Notes under the pieces: generated by a model
The model's input: the letters and a program-made list of their open reading frames with translations, nothing else
What the model was told of the DNA's origin: nothing
The model's database searches: none
Translations under genes and position numbers: made by a program
NCBI RefSeq assembly: GCF_022750545.1
Contig: NZ_PUIC01000005.1
Span: 209,488 to 273,487 of the forward strand
DNA length: 64,000 bases
DNA from: Caulobacter sp. CCUG 60055
Lineage (GTDB): Bacteria; Pseudomonadota; Alphaproteobacteria; Caulobacterales; Caulobacteraceae
Direction of reading: 5' to 3'
Shown here: in pieces, positions 49,285 through 58,735 of the stretch
Layout of the letters: the number at the start of each line of letters is the position of its first letter
Position numbering within the stretch: position 1 is the first letter of the stretch

Positions 49285-50301
49285 ATGCCTGAGCCCATGA
49301 CCAGCTTGATCGACACCCCCGACGACGCCCTGCTGTCCCTGACGCCCGACAAGATGGTTTCGGTGCGCGACACGTTCGGCGTCGATTCCGACATGATGGT
49401 GCCAGCCTTCTCGCAGGCCGACAGCCACGTGCCGGAACTCGATCCGGCCTACCGCTTCGATCCCCAGACGACGCTGGCCCTGTGCGCCGGCTTCGCCTAC
49501 GATCGCCGCGTCATGGTCCAGGGCTATCACGGCACCGGCAAGTCGACCCACATCGAGCAGGTCGCCGCCCGCCTGAACTGGCCGCTGGTGCGGGTCAACC
49601 TCGACAGCCACGTCAGCCGTATCGACCTGGTCGGCAAGGACGCCATCGTCCTGCGCGAAGGCCAGCAGGTCACCGAGTTCCGCGAAGGCATCCTGCCCTG
49701 GGCGCTGCAGCGTCCGATCGCCCTGGTGTTCGACGAGTACGACGCCGGCCGCCCGGACGTGATGTTCGTCATCCAGCGCGTGCTGGAGGCCGGCGGCAAG
49801 CTGACCCTGCTCGACCAGAACCGGGTGATCCGGGCCAACCCGTATTTCCGGCTGTTCTCGACCACCAACACTATCGGCCTGGGCGACACCACCGGCCTCT
49901 ATCACGGCACCCAGCAGATCAACCAAGGCCAGATGGACCGCTGGTCGATCGTGACCACGCTGAACTACCTCAGCCATGAGGTCGAGGCCGAGATCGTGCT
50001 GGCCAAGGCCCCGGCCTACGCCACGCCGGAAGGCCGCCGCACCATCGCCGCCATGGTCCGCGTCGCCGACATGACCCGCAACGCCTTCATGAACGGCGAC
50101 ATCTCGACCGTCATGAGCCCGCGCACGGTGATCACCTGGGCCCAGAACGCCGAGATCTTCGCCGGCGACATCGGCCTGGCCTTCCGCCTGACCTTCCTGA
50201 ACAAGTGCGACGAGCTGGAGCGGCCGACCGTGGCCGAGTTCTACCAGCGCGCCTTCGGGGCGGACCTGCCCGAAAGCGCCGCGCGGGTGAAGGTCGCCTA
50301 G
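49285..50301 (+). CDS. cobS: Cobaltochelatase-type MoxR AAA+ ATPase CobS
   Basis: 338-residue AAA+ ATPase, the CobS subunit of the aerobic CobNST cobalt chelatase. It has the CobS-specific N terminus '[19 protein letters not shown]', Walker A '[13 protein letters not shown]', Walker B '[13 protein letters not shown]' and sensor region '[19 protein letters not shown]'. ATG 49285 or 49297 can serve. The cobN gene is not in this window and cobT lies 2.7 kb downstream, so the real metal partner is open. Its stop shares CTAG with a convergent small gene. Confidence 0.94.
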   Translation: MPEPMTSLIDTPDDALLSLTPDKMVSVRDTFGVDSDMMVPAFSQADSHVPELDPAYRFDPQTTLALCAGFAYDRRVMVQGYHGTGKSTHIEQVAARLNWPLVRVNLDSHVSRIDLVGKDAIVLREGQQVTEFREGILPWALQRPIALVFDEYDAGRPDVMFVIQRVLEAGGKLTLLDQNRVIRANPYFRLFSTTNTIGLGDTTGLYHGTQQINQGQMDRWSIVTTLNYLSHEVEAEIVLAKAPAYATPEGRRTIAAMVRVADMTRNAFMNGDISTVMSPRTVITWAQNAEIFAGDIGLAFRLTFLNKCDELERPTVAEFYQRAFGADLPESAARVKVA

Positions 50302-50519
50302 CTTTCCGCCGGCTTCGCCTTGGCCGCCCGCTTCGCCTTGGCGGCGGGGGGCGGGGCCTTGGCCTTGCGGTCGGCGAGTTCGGCGTCGATCAGCGGAATC
50401 ATTTCGGCCGCCCGGGTTCGGCGGGTCAGGTCGCCGGTCTCCGCCAGTCGGGTCGCGTTGCTGCGCAGGGTGGCGAGTTCCTTGTCGCCAAGCACGGGGA
50501 TCAGATCGATGACGCTCAA
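50298..50519 (-). CDS. Small Ala/Lys-rich protein, hypothetical
   Basis: 73 residues: a short helical N-terminal part ('[20 protein letters not shown]') and a basic Lys/Ala/Pro tail like those of nucleic-acid binding proteins. Start TTG 50519 is supported by AAGGAG five bases upstream, a very good site. The stop overlaps cobS as CTAG. It follows the cold-shock gene on the same strand. Function unknown. Confidence 0.7.
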   Translation of the reverse strand: MSVIDLIPVLGDKELATLRSNATRLAETGDLTRRTRAAEMIPLIDAELADRKAKAPPPAAKAKRAAKAKPAES

Positions 50520-50573
50520 GGCGGCTCCTTAAGTTGAAAAACGGGAGCGCGCCGACCGCGCTCCACAGAGGCA

Positions 50574-50801
50574 TCATCGCCGGCGATGGAATCGCCAGCC
50601 GCCAACGTCATCGGGCCAAAGCTCGACCGTCACCGCGCGGCCGCCTGGAGCGCCATGGCCTGCCGAATCCCGAGCGGATGCGAGATGGCCGTTGTCGTCG
50701 AGGCGGATACTGAATGTTTGGATGGTGAGACGGCCCACCGCAGTCCCGTGGGATGCGATGACCGTCTCTCTAGAAGCCGCGAAGGCTTCGCCCTTAGGCA
50801 A
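50574..50801 (-). CDS. Possible small protein overlapping the csp gene end
   Basis: A 75-codon frame starting at TTG 50801, 8 bases before the end of the cold-shock gene. It reads as a plausible protein (basic, '[19 protein letters not shown]' end) with moderately GC-rich third positions. No usable ribosome site and no known family. It could be a real csp-linked gene or chance. Confidence 0.3.
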   Translation of the reverse strand: MPKGEAFAASRETVIASHGTAVGRLTIQTFSIRLDDNGHLASARDSAGHGAPGGRAVTVELWPDDVGGWRFHRRR

Positions 50802-51003
50802 GCTCCAGCTTAACCGCGGATTCCTTGCCGGTCCGCGCGTCGCGCGTGACTTCGAAGGTCAGCTTCTGACCTTCGGCGAGCGAGGAAAGCTGCGAGCTTT
50901 CGACGGCGCTGATGTGCACGAACACGTCGCGACCGCCGTCTTCGGGTTGGATGAACCCGTAACCCTTGGTGGAATTGAACCATTTAACAGTGCCGAGAGC
51001 CAT
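50794..51003 (-). CDS. Cold-shock domain protein
   Basis: 69-residue CspA-type single-stranded nucleic-acid chaperone, one OB fold. RNP1 is 'KGYGFIQPE' and RNP2 is 'DVFVHISAV', with '[14 protein letters not shown]' at the start. ATG 51003 has GGAGG seven bases upstream. A gap of 184 bases before the next gene upstream leaves room for a long cold-shock type leader, but no cold box was recognised. Confidence 0.95.
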   Translation of the reverse strand: MALGTVKWFNSTKGYGFIQPEDGGRDVFVHISAVESSQLSSLAEGQKLTFEVTRDARTGKESAVKLELA

Positions 51004-51187
51004 TTTCAGCCTCCGAACAAGTGCAGGCCAGCGGGAGGATTCCAGCCGGCCATCGAGGTCTGAAAGGTCGGCGTCACGGGCCAGCGGTTGCACCCGAAGG
51101 CCGAGACGAGCGTTTGTGCGACAGAGATCGATAGCCGCATTATGGGGCCAAGCCCCCTTTAACGCCACCCCCGACCGAAAACGGCCC

Positions 51188-51550
51188 TCAGCCCCGCGCT
51201 TCGAGGCCTTGCGAACCGATGAACCACGAGCCGACCCAGCCGGTCAGGCTCACCACGATCGCGCCGAACACGGCCGCCCAGAAGCCGTGAACCTGGAAGC
51301 CGCCCAGGAACCACGACACCAGGCCCAGCATCGCGCCGTTCACGACCAGCAGGAACAGGCCGAGGGTGATGATGGTGAACGGCAGGGTCAGCACCACCAC
51401 GATCGGGCGGACGATGGCGTTGACGATCCCGAGCAGCACGCCGGCGGCCAGCAGGCTGCCCATGCTCTTGACCACGATCCCGGGCACGATCTTCGAGGCG
51501 ATCCAGAGGCCGAGCGCGGCGAGCAGGGCCCGCAGGATGAAGCCGATCAT
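51188..51550 (-). CDS. Phage-holin-4 superfamily (YvlD-like) membrane protein
   Basis: 120 residues with four hydrophobic helices ('[19 protein letters not shown]', '[20 protein letters not shown]', '[20 protein letters not shown]'). This is the YvlD/Phage_holin_4_2 family of small housekeeping membrane proteins, which despite its name is not a sign of phage. ATG 51550 has GGGGGA upstream. Confidence 0.9.
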   Translation of the reverse strand: MIGFILRALLAALGLWIASKIVPGIVVKSMGSLLAAGVLLGIVNAIVRPIVVVLTLPFTIITLGLFLLVVNGAMLGLVSWFLGGFQVHGFWAAVFGAIVVSLTGWVGSWFIGSQGLEARG

Positions 51551-51691
51551 CAAAATCCCCCTAGGATGATGGACGCCGACACTAGCCGCGCCGGCCCGCC
51601 GCCGTCGAGGGCGTCCGTTCGTCGCCCCTGGACCGGGGCGCCCACGCCCGGCATGCTCGCTGCAGATCAACGAAAAAACCTGGAGACGCCC

Positions 51692-52882
51692 GTGCCGCAC
51701 CATCGCCTCGTCGTCGCGGCCCTGGCCGCCCTCGCCCTCGGCGGCGGCGTCCGTTCGACCGCCGTCGCGCAGGAAGCGCCCGCCGCCGCCCGCCCGGCCG
51801 CCAACGACTACGCCGACGGCGCCAACTGGCTCTGCCGGCCCGGACGCCAGGACGCCTGCGCCGTCGACCTGAGCGCCACGGCGGTCGCCGCCGACGGGAC
51901 CTTGACCCCCGAGCCGTTCAAGGCCGCCGCCGCCCCGGCGATCGATTGCTTCTACGTCTACCCCACCGTCTCCAACGACCCGACCCCGAACAGCGACATG
52001 AAGCCCGGCCCCGAAGAGCTGGGCGTCATCAAGCAGCAGTTCGCCCGCTTCGCCAGCCGCTGCCGCACCTTCGCGCCGCTCTACCGGCAGGTGACGCTGA
52101 CGGCGCTCAAGCAGCTGATGACCGGTCATCAGGTCCAGATCGACCGGGCCCTGGCCTATGACGACGTCCGCGACGCCTGGAACCATTATCTGCAGCACGA
52201 CAACGGCGGCCGCGGCGTGGTGCTGATCGGGCACAGCCAGGGAGCCAACGTGCTCAAGGCCCTGATCGAGCGAGAGATCGACGGCAAGCCGGTCCAGGCG
52301 CGAGTGGTCTCGGCCGTGCTGCTCGGCTCCAACATCGGCGTGCCGCCGGGCAAGGACGTGGGCGGCGACTTCAAGACCATGCCGCTGTGCCGCGCCGCCG
52401 GCCAGACGGGCTGCGTGGTCACCTATGTGTCGTTCCGGGCCTCCAGCCCGCCGCCGGCCGGCAGCCGCTTCGGCAAGGCCGACCAGCCGGGCCTGGTCGC
52501 CGGCTGCACCAACCCCGCCGCCCTCGCCGGCGGCAAGGCCGGCCTGCACGCCTATCTGGCCGCGCGCGGCTCGGGCCTGGGGGACTCGGCCGAGGGGCCC
52601 GCCTGGGTGAAGGGCAAGACCGTGACCACGCCGTTCGTCTCGGTCCCCGGCCTGCTGTCGGCCGAGTGCGTCAGCCGCGACGGCTTCGACTATCTGGCGG
52701 TGTCGGTGAACGGCGACCCGGCCGGTCCGCGCGCCAGCGACATCGCCGGCGACGTGGTGGCCTACGGGACAGTGCTGCGCGACTGGGGCCTGCATCTGAT
52801 CGACGTCAACGAGGCCATGGGGAACCTGCTCGACGTCGTCGGCGCCCAGTCCGCCGCCTGGACGACCCGCAAGGGACGATGA
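51692..52882 (+). CDS. Secreted DUF3089-family alpha/beta hydrolase
   Basis: 396-residue exported lipase-like hydrolase. Signal peptide about 1-24 ('LVVAALAALALGGG'), then the DUF3089 core: 'IDCFYVYPTVSNDPTPNSDM', 'SRCRTFAPLYRQVTL', nucleophile Ser in 'LIGHSQGANVLKAL', and the later 'VTYVSFRASSPPP'. Several Cys suggest disulphides. GTG 51692 has GGAG six bases upstream. It sits between csp/holin (opposite strand) and cobT. Confidence 0.9.
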   Translation: MPHHRLVVAALAALALGGGVRSTAVAQEAPAAARPAANDYADGANWLCRPGRQDACAVDLSATAVAADGTLTPEPFKAAAAPAIDCFYVYPTVSNDPTPNSDMKPGPEELGVIKQQFARFASRCRTFAPLYRQVTLTALKQLMTGHQVQIDRALAYDDVRDAWNHYLQHDNGGRGVVLIGHSQGANVLKALIEREIDGKPVQARVVSAVLLGSNIGVPPGKDVGGDFKTMPLCRAAGQTGCVVTYVSFRASSPPPAGSRFGKADQPGLVAGCTNPAALAGGKAGLHAYLAARGSGLGDSAEGPAWVKGKTVTTPFVSVPGLLSAECVSRDGFDYLAVSVNGDPAGPRASDIAGDVVAYGTVLRDWGLHLIDVNEAMGNLLDVVGAQSAAWTTRKGR

Positions 52883-52890
52883 GGCCCGCC

Positions 52891-52919
52891 GCCTCGCCGG
52901 AAAAAGCGTCCGGCGAGGC
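52891..52919 (+). terminator. Stem-loop after the DUF3089 gene, possible terminator
   Basis: GCCTCGCCGG (52891-52900) pairs with CCGGCGAGGC (52910-52919) around AAAAAGCGT. There is no T tract after it, so termination is uncertain. Confidence 0.45.
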
Positions 52920-52968
52920 CGCCTGATCCTTCCATCCCCGCGCCCCCGCGCGCTAGAACGGACGGGCG

Positions 52969-54921
52969 ATGGCGAACAAACCCGAAAGCCCCACCGAACC
53001 GTTCAAGCGCGCCCTGGCCCATGCGGCGCGCTCGCTGGCCGAGCTGCCGGACCTGGAGGTGGTGTTCTCCGGCGACGGGCCCAGCCTGGTCGGCCACAGG
53101 GCCGTCCTGCCCCACCCGCCGCGCGACCTGAACGCCAAGGAGGCGGCCCGCATCCGCGGCCTCGCCGACCAGATGGCGCTGCGCCTGTCGCACCACGACG
53201 CCGCCGCCCACGCCCGCCTGCGGCCGCACTCGCCGCAGGGATCGGCGGTGTTCGAGGCGGTCGAGCAGGCCCGCGTCGAGGCCATCGGCGCCAACGCCCT
53301 GGGCGGCGTGCGCGCCAACCTGACGGCGGTGCTGGAGGCCAATATCGAGCGCAAGGGCCTGGGCCGCCTGGAAGACCGCTCGACCGCCCCGATCGCCGAC
53401 GTGCTGGCCATGCTGGTGCGCGAGCGCCTGACCGGCGACGCCCCGCCGGAGGGCGCGAGGACGGTGGTCGACCACTTCCGCGCCGACATCGAGGCCAAGG
53501 CCGGCGCCGACCTCGACAGGCTGGCCGCGGCCATCGACGACCAGACCGCCTTCGCCCGCATCGCCCGCACCATCCTGCACGATCTCGACCTCGGCGAGGA
53601 CCTCTCCGACACCAGCGAGGACACCGAGGAGGACGACGGCGAGGACCAGTCCGAGCAGACCGAGAGCGACGACCAAGACGGCGAGGGCGAGGGCCAGACG
53701 CCGGAGGGCTCCTCGAGCGAGGACGTCGAGACCTCGGAAAGCGACGGCGACGCCGGCGAAGAGCAGATGACCCAGGTCGAGGACGACGAGGCCTCGGAAA
53801 TGTCGGACGAGGCGCCCGAGATGGGCGACGGCGCCAAGCCGGCCCGGCCCGACATCCGCGACCCGGGCAAGGTCGAGCCGCCGTACAAGGTGTTCACCGC
53901 CGCCCACGACGAGATCGTCGACGCCGAGGACCTGTGCGACGCCGAGGAGCTGACCCGGCTGCGGGCCTATCTCGACCAGCAGCTCTCGGCCCTGTCGTCG
54001 GTGGTCTCGCGCCTGGCCAACCGGCTGCAACGGCGGCTGCTGGCCCAGCAGAACCGCGCCTGGACCTTCGATCTGGAGGAAGGGATGCTCGACGTGGCGC
54101 GCCTGACCCGCGTCATCATCGACCCCACCGCGCCGCTGTCCTTCAAGCAGGAAGAGGACACCGAGTTCCGCGACACCGTGGTCAGCCTGCTGATCGACAA
54201 TTCCGGCTCGATGCGCGGTCGGCCGATCATGGTCGCCGCCGTCTGCGCTGACATCCTGGCGCGTACGCTGGAGCGGTGCGGGGTCAAGGTCGAGATCCTC
54301 GGCTTCACCACCCGCGCCTGGAAGGGCGGCCAGTCGCGCGAGGAATGGATCAAGGCCGGCAAACCGCCGTCGCCCGGCCGGCTGAACGATCTGCGCCACA
54401 TCATCTACAAGGGCGCCGACAGCCCCTGGCGGCGGGCGCGCAAGAACCTCGGCCTGATGATGCGCGAGGGCCTGCTGAAAGAGAACATCGACGGCGAGGC
54501 GCTGATCTGGGCGCACCAGCGGCTGGTCGGCCGCCCGGAGGCGCGGCGCATCCTGATGGTGATCTCCGACGGCGCGCCGGTCGACGATTCGACCCTGTCG
54601 GTGAACAGCGGCCATTATCTGGAACGACACCTGCGCACGGTGATCGGCCAGATCGAGACCGCCTCGCCGGTCGAGCTGATCGCCATCGGCATCGGCCACG
54701 ACGTCACCCGCTACTATCGCCGGGCCGTCACCATCGTCGACGTCGAACAGTTGGGCGGGGCCATCGTCGAGCAACTGGCCGCCCTGTTCGAGGAAGAGCC
54801 CAAGGCCGCCCGTCGCGGCGGGCTGACCGCCCTGCAGGCGCCGCCGTCGGTGCAGGGCGGCCCGGCCCCGTCTCCGCGCCGAACCACCTTCCGCGACGTG
54901 CGCGCGGCGGCCGGCGGATGA
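52969..54921 (+). CDS. cobT: Cobaltochelatase subunit CobT
   Basis: 650-residue partner of CobS: a helical N-terminal domain (about 1-200), an acidic low-complexity linker at about 200-290 (Glu/Asp/Ser), then a von Willebrand A domain with the MIDAS '[13 protein letters not shown]' at about 407-419 and '[13 protein letters not shown]'. This is the complete CobT layout. Five other genes lie between cobS and cobT here, so the usual cobS-cobT pair is broken. The next gene overlaps its stop as ATGA. Confidence 0.95.
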   Translation: MANKPESPTEPFKRALAHAARSLAELPDLEVVFSGDGPSLVGHRAVLPHPPRDLNAKEAARIRGLADQMALRLSHHDAAAHARLRPHSPQGSAVFEAVEQARVEAIGANALGGVRANLTAVLEANIERKGLGRLEDRSTAPIADVLAMLVRERLTGDAPPEGARTVVDHFRADIEAKAGADLDRLAAAIDDQTAFARIARTILHDLDLGEDLSDTSEDTEEDDGEDQSEQTESDDQDGEGEGQTPEGSSSEDVETSESDGDAGEEQMTQVEDDEASEMSDEAPEMGDGAKPARPDIRDPGKVEPPYKVFTAAHDEIVDAEDLCDAEELTRLRAYLDQQLSALSSVVSRLANRLQRRLLAQQNRAWTFDLEEGMLDVARLTRVIIDPTAPLSFKQEEDTEFRDTVVSLLIDNSGSMRGRPIMVAAVCADILARTLERCGVKVEILGFTTRAWKGGQSREEWIKAGKPPSPGRLNDLRHIIYKGADSPWRRARKNLGLMMREGLLKENIDGEALIWAHQRLVGRPEARRILMVISDGAPVDDSTLSVNSGHYLERHLRTVIGQIETASPVELIAIGIGHDVTRYYRRAVTIVDVEQLGGAIVEQLAALFEEEPKAARRGGLTALQAPPSVQGGPAPSPRRTTFRDVRAAAGG

Positions 54922-54983
54922 GGACGGAAGCGCCGGGACCGGCCAGCCGGCTTCCTTCGTCCTCCCCCCTCCCCCGTTCCGCC

Positions 54984-55994
54984 ATGCGGAACATGGGAGG
55001 ACGCCGCCACGGCCTGCTCGCCGCCGCCTGCGTGGCCCTTCTCGCCGCCTGCAGCCCCAAGACCACGCCGCCGCCCGCGCCGCCGCCCATGCCGGTGCGC
55101 GCCGACGGCGCCATCCGCATTCCCGACCGGCCCGTGCCGCTGAACCCCGACGATCCGAAGCAGACCGAGGTCGACGGGTTCCGCTACGCCGGCGGCCTGT
55201 GGCTGACCAGCCCCGACACCTCGCGCCTCGGCGGCCTTTCCGACCTCAAGGTCGCCCCGGACGGGACGATGATCTCGGAGTCCGACGAGGGCGACCTGCT
55301 CACCGCCCGCATCCGCCTCGACCCCCAAGGCCGGCTGGTGGGGCTGGACGACGCCCATATCGGCTTCCTGCGCGGCCAGGACGGCGGCCCGCTGCCGTCC
55401 AAGGTCGAGGCCGACGCCGAAGGCGTGGCCCTGTGGCCCAACGGCGACATGATGGTCAGCTTCGAGCGCGACCATCGCATCTGGATCTATCCGGGCGGAA
55501 CCGGCCGGCCCTACGCCGCGCCGATGCCCGACGAGAAGATGCCCGAGAACCGCGGCATGGAGGGGCTGGCCCTGGCCCCCAGCCAGGGACCGGACGCCTA
55601 TTGGGTCGGGATCGAGGGCGGCTCGATCTGGCTCTGCCGCCTGAAGGCCGCCTGCGCCAAGGCGCCGGGCCAGTTCCCGCCGCCGCTGGCCTACCGCCTC
55701 AGCGCCCTGGGCGAGACCCCGCAGGGCGACCTGGCCGTGCTGCACCATTCCTGGACGCCGCTGACTGGCTCGCGCATCATCCTGTCGGTGATCGAGAATC
55801 CGGCGACCCACCCCCGCCCCAAGGTCAAGGCCCGCCTGCATCTGGCCCCGCCGCTGACGGTCGACAATTTCGAAGGCGTGGCGGCCGTGTCCCGGCCGAA
55901 CGGCGACGTGCGCTTCTATCTCATCGTCGATGACAACTTCTCGGACAAGCAGCGCTCGCTGCTCCTGGCCTTCGACTGGAAGCCGGTCCGGTGA
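54984..55994 (+). CDS. Lipoprotein with esterase-like phytase domain
   Basis: 336 residues with lipobox 'ALLAAC' at about 18-23 and a beta-propeller-like domain of the phytase-like esterase family ('GGLSDLKVAPDGTMISESDE', 'VEADAEGVALWPNGDMMVSF', 'NRGMEGLALAP', 'TVDNFEGVAAVSR'). ATG 54984 gives a clean signal peptide. ATG 54918 overlaps the cobT stop as ATGA and is the alternative start. The stop is overlapped by the lldD-like start (GTGA). Substrate unknown. Confidence 0.85.
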   Translation: MRNMGGRRHGLLAAACVALLAACSPKTTPPPAPPPMPVRADGAIRIPDRPVPLNPDDPKQTEVDGFRYAGGLWLTSPDTSRLGGLSDLKVAPDGTMISESDEGDLLTARIRLDPQGRLVGLDDAHIGFLRGQDGGPLPSKVEADAEGVALWPNGDMMVSFERDHRIWIYPGGTGRPYAAPMPDEKMPENRGMEGLALAPSQGPDAYWVGIEGGSIWLCRLKAACAKAPGQFPPPLAYRLSALGETPQGDLAVLHHSWTPLTGSRIILSVIENPATHPRPKVKARLHLAPPLTVDNFEGVAAVSRPNGDVRFYLIVDDNFSDKQRSLLLAFDWKPVR

Positions 55995-57139
55995 TCCCGG
56001 CCTGCGTCGGCGACTATCGCGAACTGGCCCGACGCCGCCTGCCCCGCCTGCTGTTCGACTATATCGACGGCGGCTCCTACGCCGAGGCCACCCTGCGGCG
56101 CAATGTCGAGGACTTCGAGGCCGCCGCCCTGCGCCAGCGGGTGCTGCGCGACGTCTCGCAGGTCTCGTTGCAGACCGAGGTGTTCGGCCAGACCCTGGCC
56201 ATGCCCCTGGCGCTGGCGCCCGTCGGCATGGCCGGCATGTACGCCCGCCGCGGCGAGGTGCAGGCGGCCCGCGCGGCCAGGGCGGGCGGCGTGCCCTTCA
56301 CCCTGTCGACCATGGGCGTGTGCGACCTGGACGAGGTGACGGCGGGGGTCGGCGCGCCGCCCTGGTTCCAGCTCTACATGATCAAGGACCGCGGCTATAT
56401 CGAAGCCCTGCTGGACCAGGCCCGCGACAAGGCCTGCCCGGTGCTGATGTTCACCGTCGACCTGCCGCTGCCGGGCGCGCGCTATCGCGACATGCGCAGC
56501 GGCCTGTTCGGCGGGAGCGATCCGCTGGCGGGGGTCAAGCGCGCCCTGGACGGGCTTGGCCATCCCGCCTGGCTGTGGGACGTGCAGATCAACGGCGGGC
56601 CGCACACCTTCGGCAACCTGGCCGCCGCCATCCCCGAGGCCAAGGGCGTGGCCGAGTTCTGGCCCTGGGTGCTGCGCAACTTCGACCCCAGCCTGACCTG
56701 GAAGGACATCGAATGGGTGCGGGCGCGCTGGCCGGGACCGCTGGTGGTCAAGGGCGTGCTCGACCCGGACGACGCCCGCGAGGCCCGGCGCTGCGGCGTC
56801 GACGGGATCGTCGTCTCCAACCACGGCGGCCGGCAGCTCGACGGCGTGCTGTCGGGCGTGGCCGCCCTGCCGCCGATCGTCGACGCGGTCGGCGACGACC
56901 TCGCCGTGCTGATGGATGGCGGCGTCCGCTCGGGCCTGGACGTGGTCAAGGCGCTGGCCCTGGGCGCCAAAGCCTGCCTGATCGGCCGCGCCTGGGCCTG
57001 GGCGCTGGGCGCGCGCGGCGAGGCCGGCGTGGCGCACATGCTGTCGCTGCTGCGCCAGGAGATGCTGATGGCCATGTCCCTGACCGGCTGCGCCGACGTG
57101 CGGGCGGCGGGACGGGAGCTGCTGGCCGAATCGCGCTGA
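55991..57139 (+). CDS. FMN-dependent alpha-hydroxy acid dehydrogenase (L-lactate dehydrogenase, LldD-like)
   Basis: 382-residue TIM-barrel flavoenzyme, oxidising L-lactate or a related 2-hydroxy acid into the respiratory chain. The family start is 'YRELARRRLPRLLFDYIDGG', then 'LALAPVGMAGMYARRGE' and 'PWFQLYMIKDRGY'. The catalytic His is in 'VSNHGGRQLDG', FMN binding is 'VLMDGGVRSGLDVVKALALG'. GTG 55991 overlaps the preceding stop (GTGA). LldD identity over other members is likely but not certain. Confidence 0.9.
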   Translation: MIPACVGDYRELARRRLPRLLFDYIDGGSYAEATLRRNVEDFEAAALRQRVLRDVSQVSLQTEVFGQTLAMPLALAPVGMAGMYARRGEVQAARAARAGGVPFTLSTMGVCDLDEVTAGVGAPPWFQLYMIKDRGYIEALLDQARDKACPVLMFTVDLPLPGARYRDMRSGLFGGSDPLAGVKRALDGLGHPAWLWDVQINGGPHTFGNLAAAIPEAKGVAEFWPWVLRNFDPSLTWKDIEWVRARWPGPLVVKGVLDPDDAREARRCGVDGIVVSNHGGRQLDGVLSGVAALPPIVDAVGDDLAVLMDGGVRSGLDVVKALALGAKACLIGRAWAWALGARGEAGVAHMLSLLRQEMLMAMSLTGCADVRAAGRELLAESR

Positions 57140-57166
57140 CCCGGACGCGGGCCGGCCGGAACGCAG

Positions 57167-57192
57167 AAAGGGCCGGCGTCGCCGCCGGCCCT
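57167..57192 (-). terminator. Terminator between lldD-like and rpmB, probably of rpmB
   Basis: An 11-bp perfect stem (57167-57177 with 57182-57192) with a TCGC loop. In the minus direction it is followed by T bases (TTTCTGCG), 29 bases after the rpmB stop. It may also end the plus-strand transcript. Confidence 0.7.
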
Positions 57193-57220
57193 TGCCGAAT
57201 TGCGAAAGCGCGGAAGCGGC

Positions 57221-57514
57221 TTAGGCGGCGACCTGCGCCAGCTTGGCCTTGACCTGCTTCTTGATCTTCAGCGCGCGGGCCGACAGGTCCTCGTCGCGGG
57301 CGCCGACCAGGAACGCGTCCAGGCCGCCCTTGAAGTCGAGCGTGCGCAGCGCCGCATTGGTGATGCGCAGCTTGAAGGTCTGGCCCAGCGATTCCGATTG
57401 CAGGCTCGTCGGCGACAGCGCGGGCAGGAACCGGCGCTTCGTCTTGATGTTCGAGTGGCTCACGTTGTGACCCACCATCGGGCCAACACCCGTAAGTTCG
57501 CAGCGGCGCGACAT
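57221..57514 (-). CDS. rpmB: 50S ribosomal protein L28
   Basis: 97-residue ribosomal protein. 'MSRRCELTGVGPMVGHNVSH' and 'KTKRRFLPAL' are the conserved L28 opening, with 'LRITNAALRTLDFKGGLDAF' later. It ends in a strong terminator and is divergent from the DUF3617 gene. Typical alphaproteobacterial length. Confidence 0.98.
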   Translation of the reverse strand: MSRRCELTGVGPMVGHNVSHSNIKTKRRFLPALSPTSLQSESLGQTFKLRITNAALRTLDFKGGLDAFLVGARDEDLSARALKIKKQVKAKLAQVAA

Positions 57515-57709
57515 GGCTAGACAGACCTTCGCAAAAGAATTCCGGACGCGCGGAAGCAGGGCTCGCGCGAGAGGGGGCGATATAGGCGAAACCTGCTCGC
57601 CGCGTCAAGGTCGCGCAGGAACCTTGATTCAAATCAACGGCCTTCGCCTTCAACAGCCGTTCAGATCGCCCACTATATGAAGCGCACGACATCGACCGAC
57701 GGAGCCGCC

Positions 57710-58147
57710 ATGACGCGCCTCATCACCGCCGCCGCGCTCGTCGCGGCGATCCTGGGCGCTCCCGCCGTCCCGGCCCTGGCCCAGACCCAGGCTCAGGCCG
57801 CCGACCAGGGCCTGACGCCGGGCCTTTGGGAATACACATACAAGTGGGGGTTCATCCCCCTGCATTCCGAGAAGAAGTGCCTGAAGGCGGCGGAGATCGA
57901 CCAGTTCACCGACGGCCTGTGCACGCGCCACTATCGCTGCGACTACCCGACCAAGCAGATCGCCGACGGCAAGATCGTGCTGAAGGGCACCTGGACCGAC
58001 AAGAAGAAGAACCGGGTGGCCCCGGTCTCGGCCACCGGCTCCTACACGCCCGACACCATCAAGCTGAACGTCCGCCTGCGCACCGTCGACGGCTTGCCGC
58101 TGTCGGCCACGGCCACCGGCAAGCGGGTGGCGGCCACCTGCCCCTGA
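57710..58147 (+). CDS. Exported DUF3617-like protein
   Basis: 145 residues: signal peptide about 1-25 ('ALVAAILGAPAVPALAQ'), then a small beta-barrel-like domain with 'LTPGLWEYTYKW', two or more Cys ('KKCLKAAEID', 'GLCTRHYRCDYP', 'AATCP') and 'KGTWTDKKKN'. The family has no known enzyme role. ATG 57710 has GGAG five bases upstream. It is divergent from rpmB. Confidence 0.85.
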   Translation: MTRLITAAALVAAILGAPAVPALAQTQAQAADQGLTPGLWEYTYKWGFIPLHSEKKCLKAAEIDQFTDGLCTRHYRCDYPTKQIADGKIVLKGTWTDKKKNRVAPVSATGSYTPDTIKLNVRLRTVDGLPLSATATGKRVAATCP

Positions 58148-58295
58148 CCGCGAAAACGGTTTGTGCCCGCCGCGAACCAGGATACTATATCTGGTATGGA
58201 ACAAAGCCTGAATCGGCGCAGGTCGCTGATTCGGTCATGATTCGTTTCGCGCCTGTTCGCCGGGTCCGGCCAGCGGCGTTAATCCCTAGATCCGA

Positions 58296-58631
58296 TCAGC
58301 ATCGCAAGGCTCCCAGCCGCGTCCGCCAGGCGTCGCCGAGCTCGCGCAGCCGCCCGCGGCGCAGATAGGCCGGCACGTCCTCGGGCAGCCGCTCCAGGGC
58401 CTCGAAGACGAAGGCCGCCTCGCCGTGCGCGCGCCAGGCCGCCTTCAGGCCCGGATTGAGGCCGCCGCCGTGCCGCAGCGCGAACCACAGCCCGTTCTGC
58501 TGGGTGTCCAGGTGGGTGCTCTCGCCAACCCACTGTTCGCCCGAGGCCAGGCAGCGGATCACGAACACCCCCGCCGCCGTCTTGCGTTCCTTGTAGGCGG
58601 CGATGGCCGCCTTGCGATCGGCTCCGTCCAT
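58296..58631 (-). CDS. GIY-YIG-like nuclease-family protein
   Basis: 111 residues. 'AGVFVIRCLASGEQWVGEST' holds a diverged GIY and YIG pair (VFV and WVG), followed by 'LDTQQNGLWFALRHG' and 'AFVFEALERLPED', as in the small GIY-YIG family of Caulobacteraceae. The canonical catalytic Tyr residues are replaced, so activity is doubtful. ATG 58631 has GGGAG eight bases upstream. An AT-rich palindrome lies in its promoter region. Confidence 0.8.
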   Translation of the reverse strand: MDGADRKAAIAAYKERKTAAGVFVIRCLASGEQWVGESTHLDTQQNGLWFALRHGGGLNPGLKAAWRAHGEAAFVFEALERLPEDVPAYLRRGRLRELGDAWRTRLGALRC

Positions 58632-58699
58632 GGTCTCGCTCCCGCGCCGACGCCGGTCGCGCCGCCCGGCCCTTCTAGGTCGAGGGAGACAGAAGGTCA

Positions 58700-58722
58700 A
58701 TTATACCCGGATAATATTATCC
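58700..58722 (-). promoter_or_regulatory. AT-rich promoter with perfect 14-bp palindrome upstream of the GIY-YIG gene
   Basis: GGATAATATTATCC (58709-58722) is a perfect palindrome. On the minus strand it is followed at once by TATAAT (58705-58700), an exact -10 box, about 70 bases before ATG 58631. The palindrome covers the -35 to spacer zone, the place of a repressor site. Confidence 0.6.
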
Positions 58723-58735
58723 AACCACCAGAAGG

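Noticed and set aside
51188..51550. Holin-family protein as a prophage remnant
   Set aside because: It belongs to the YvlD-like housekeeping branch, and no lysis or structural phage genes surround it.
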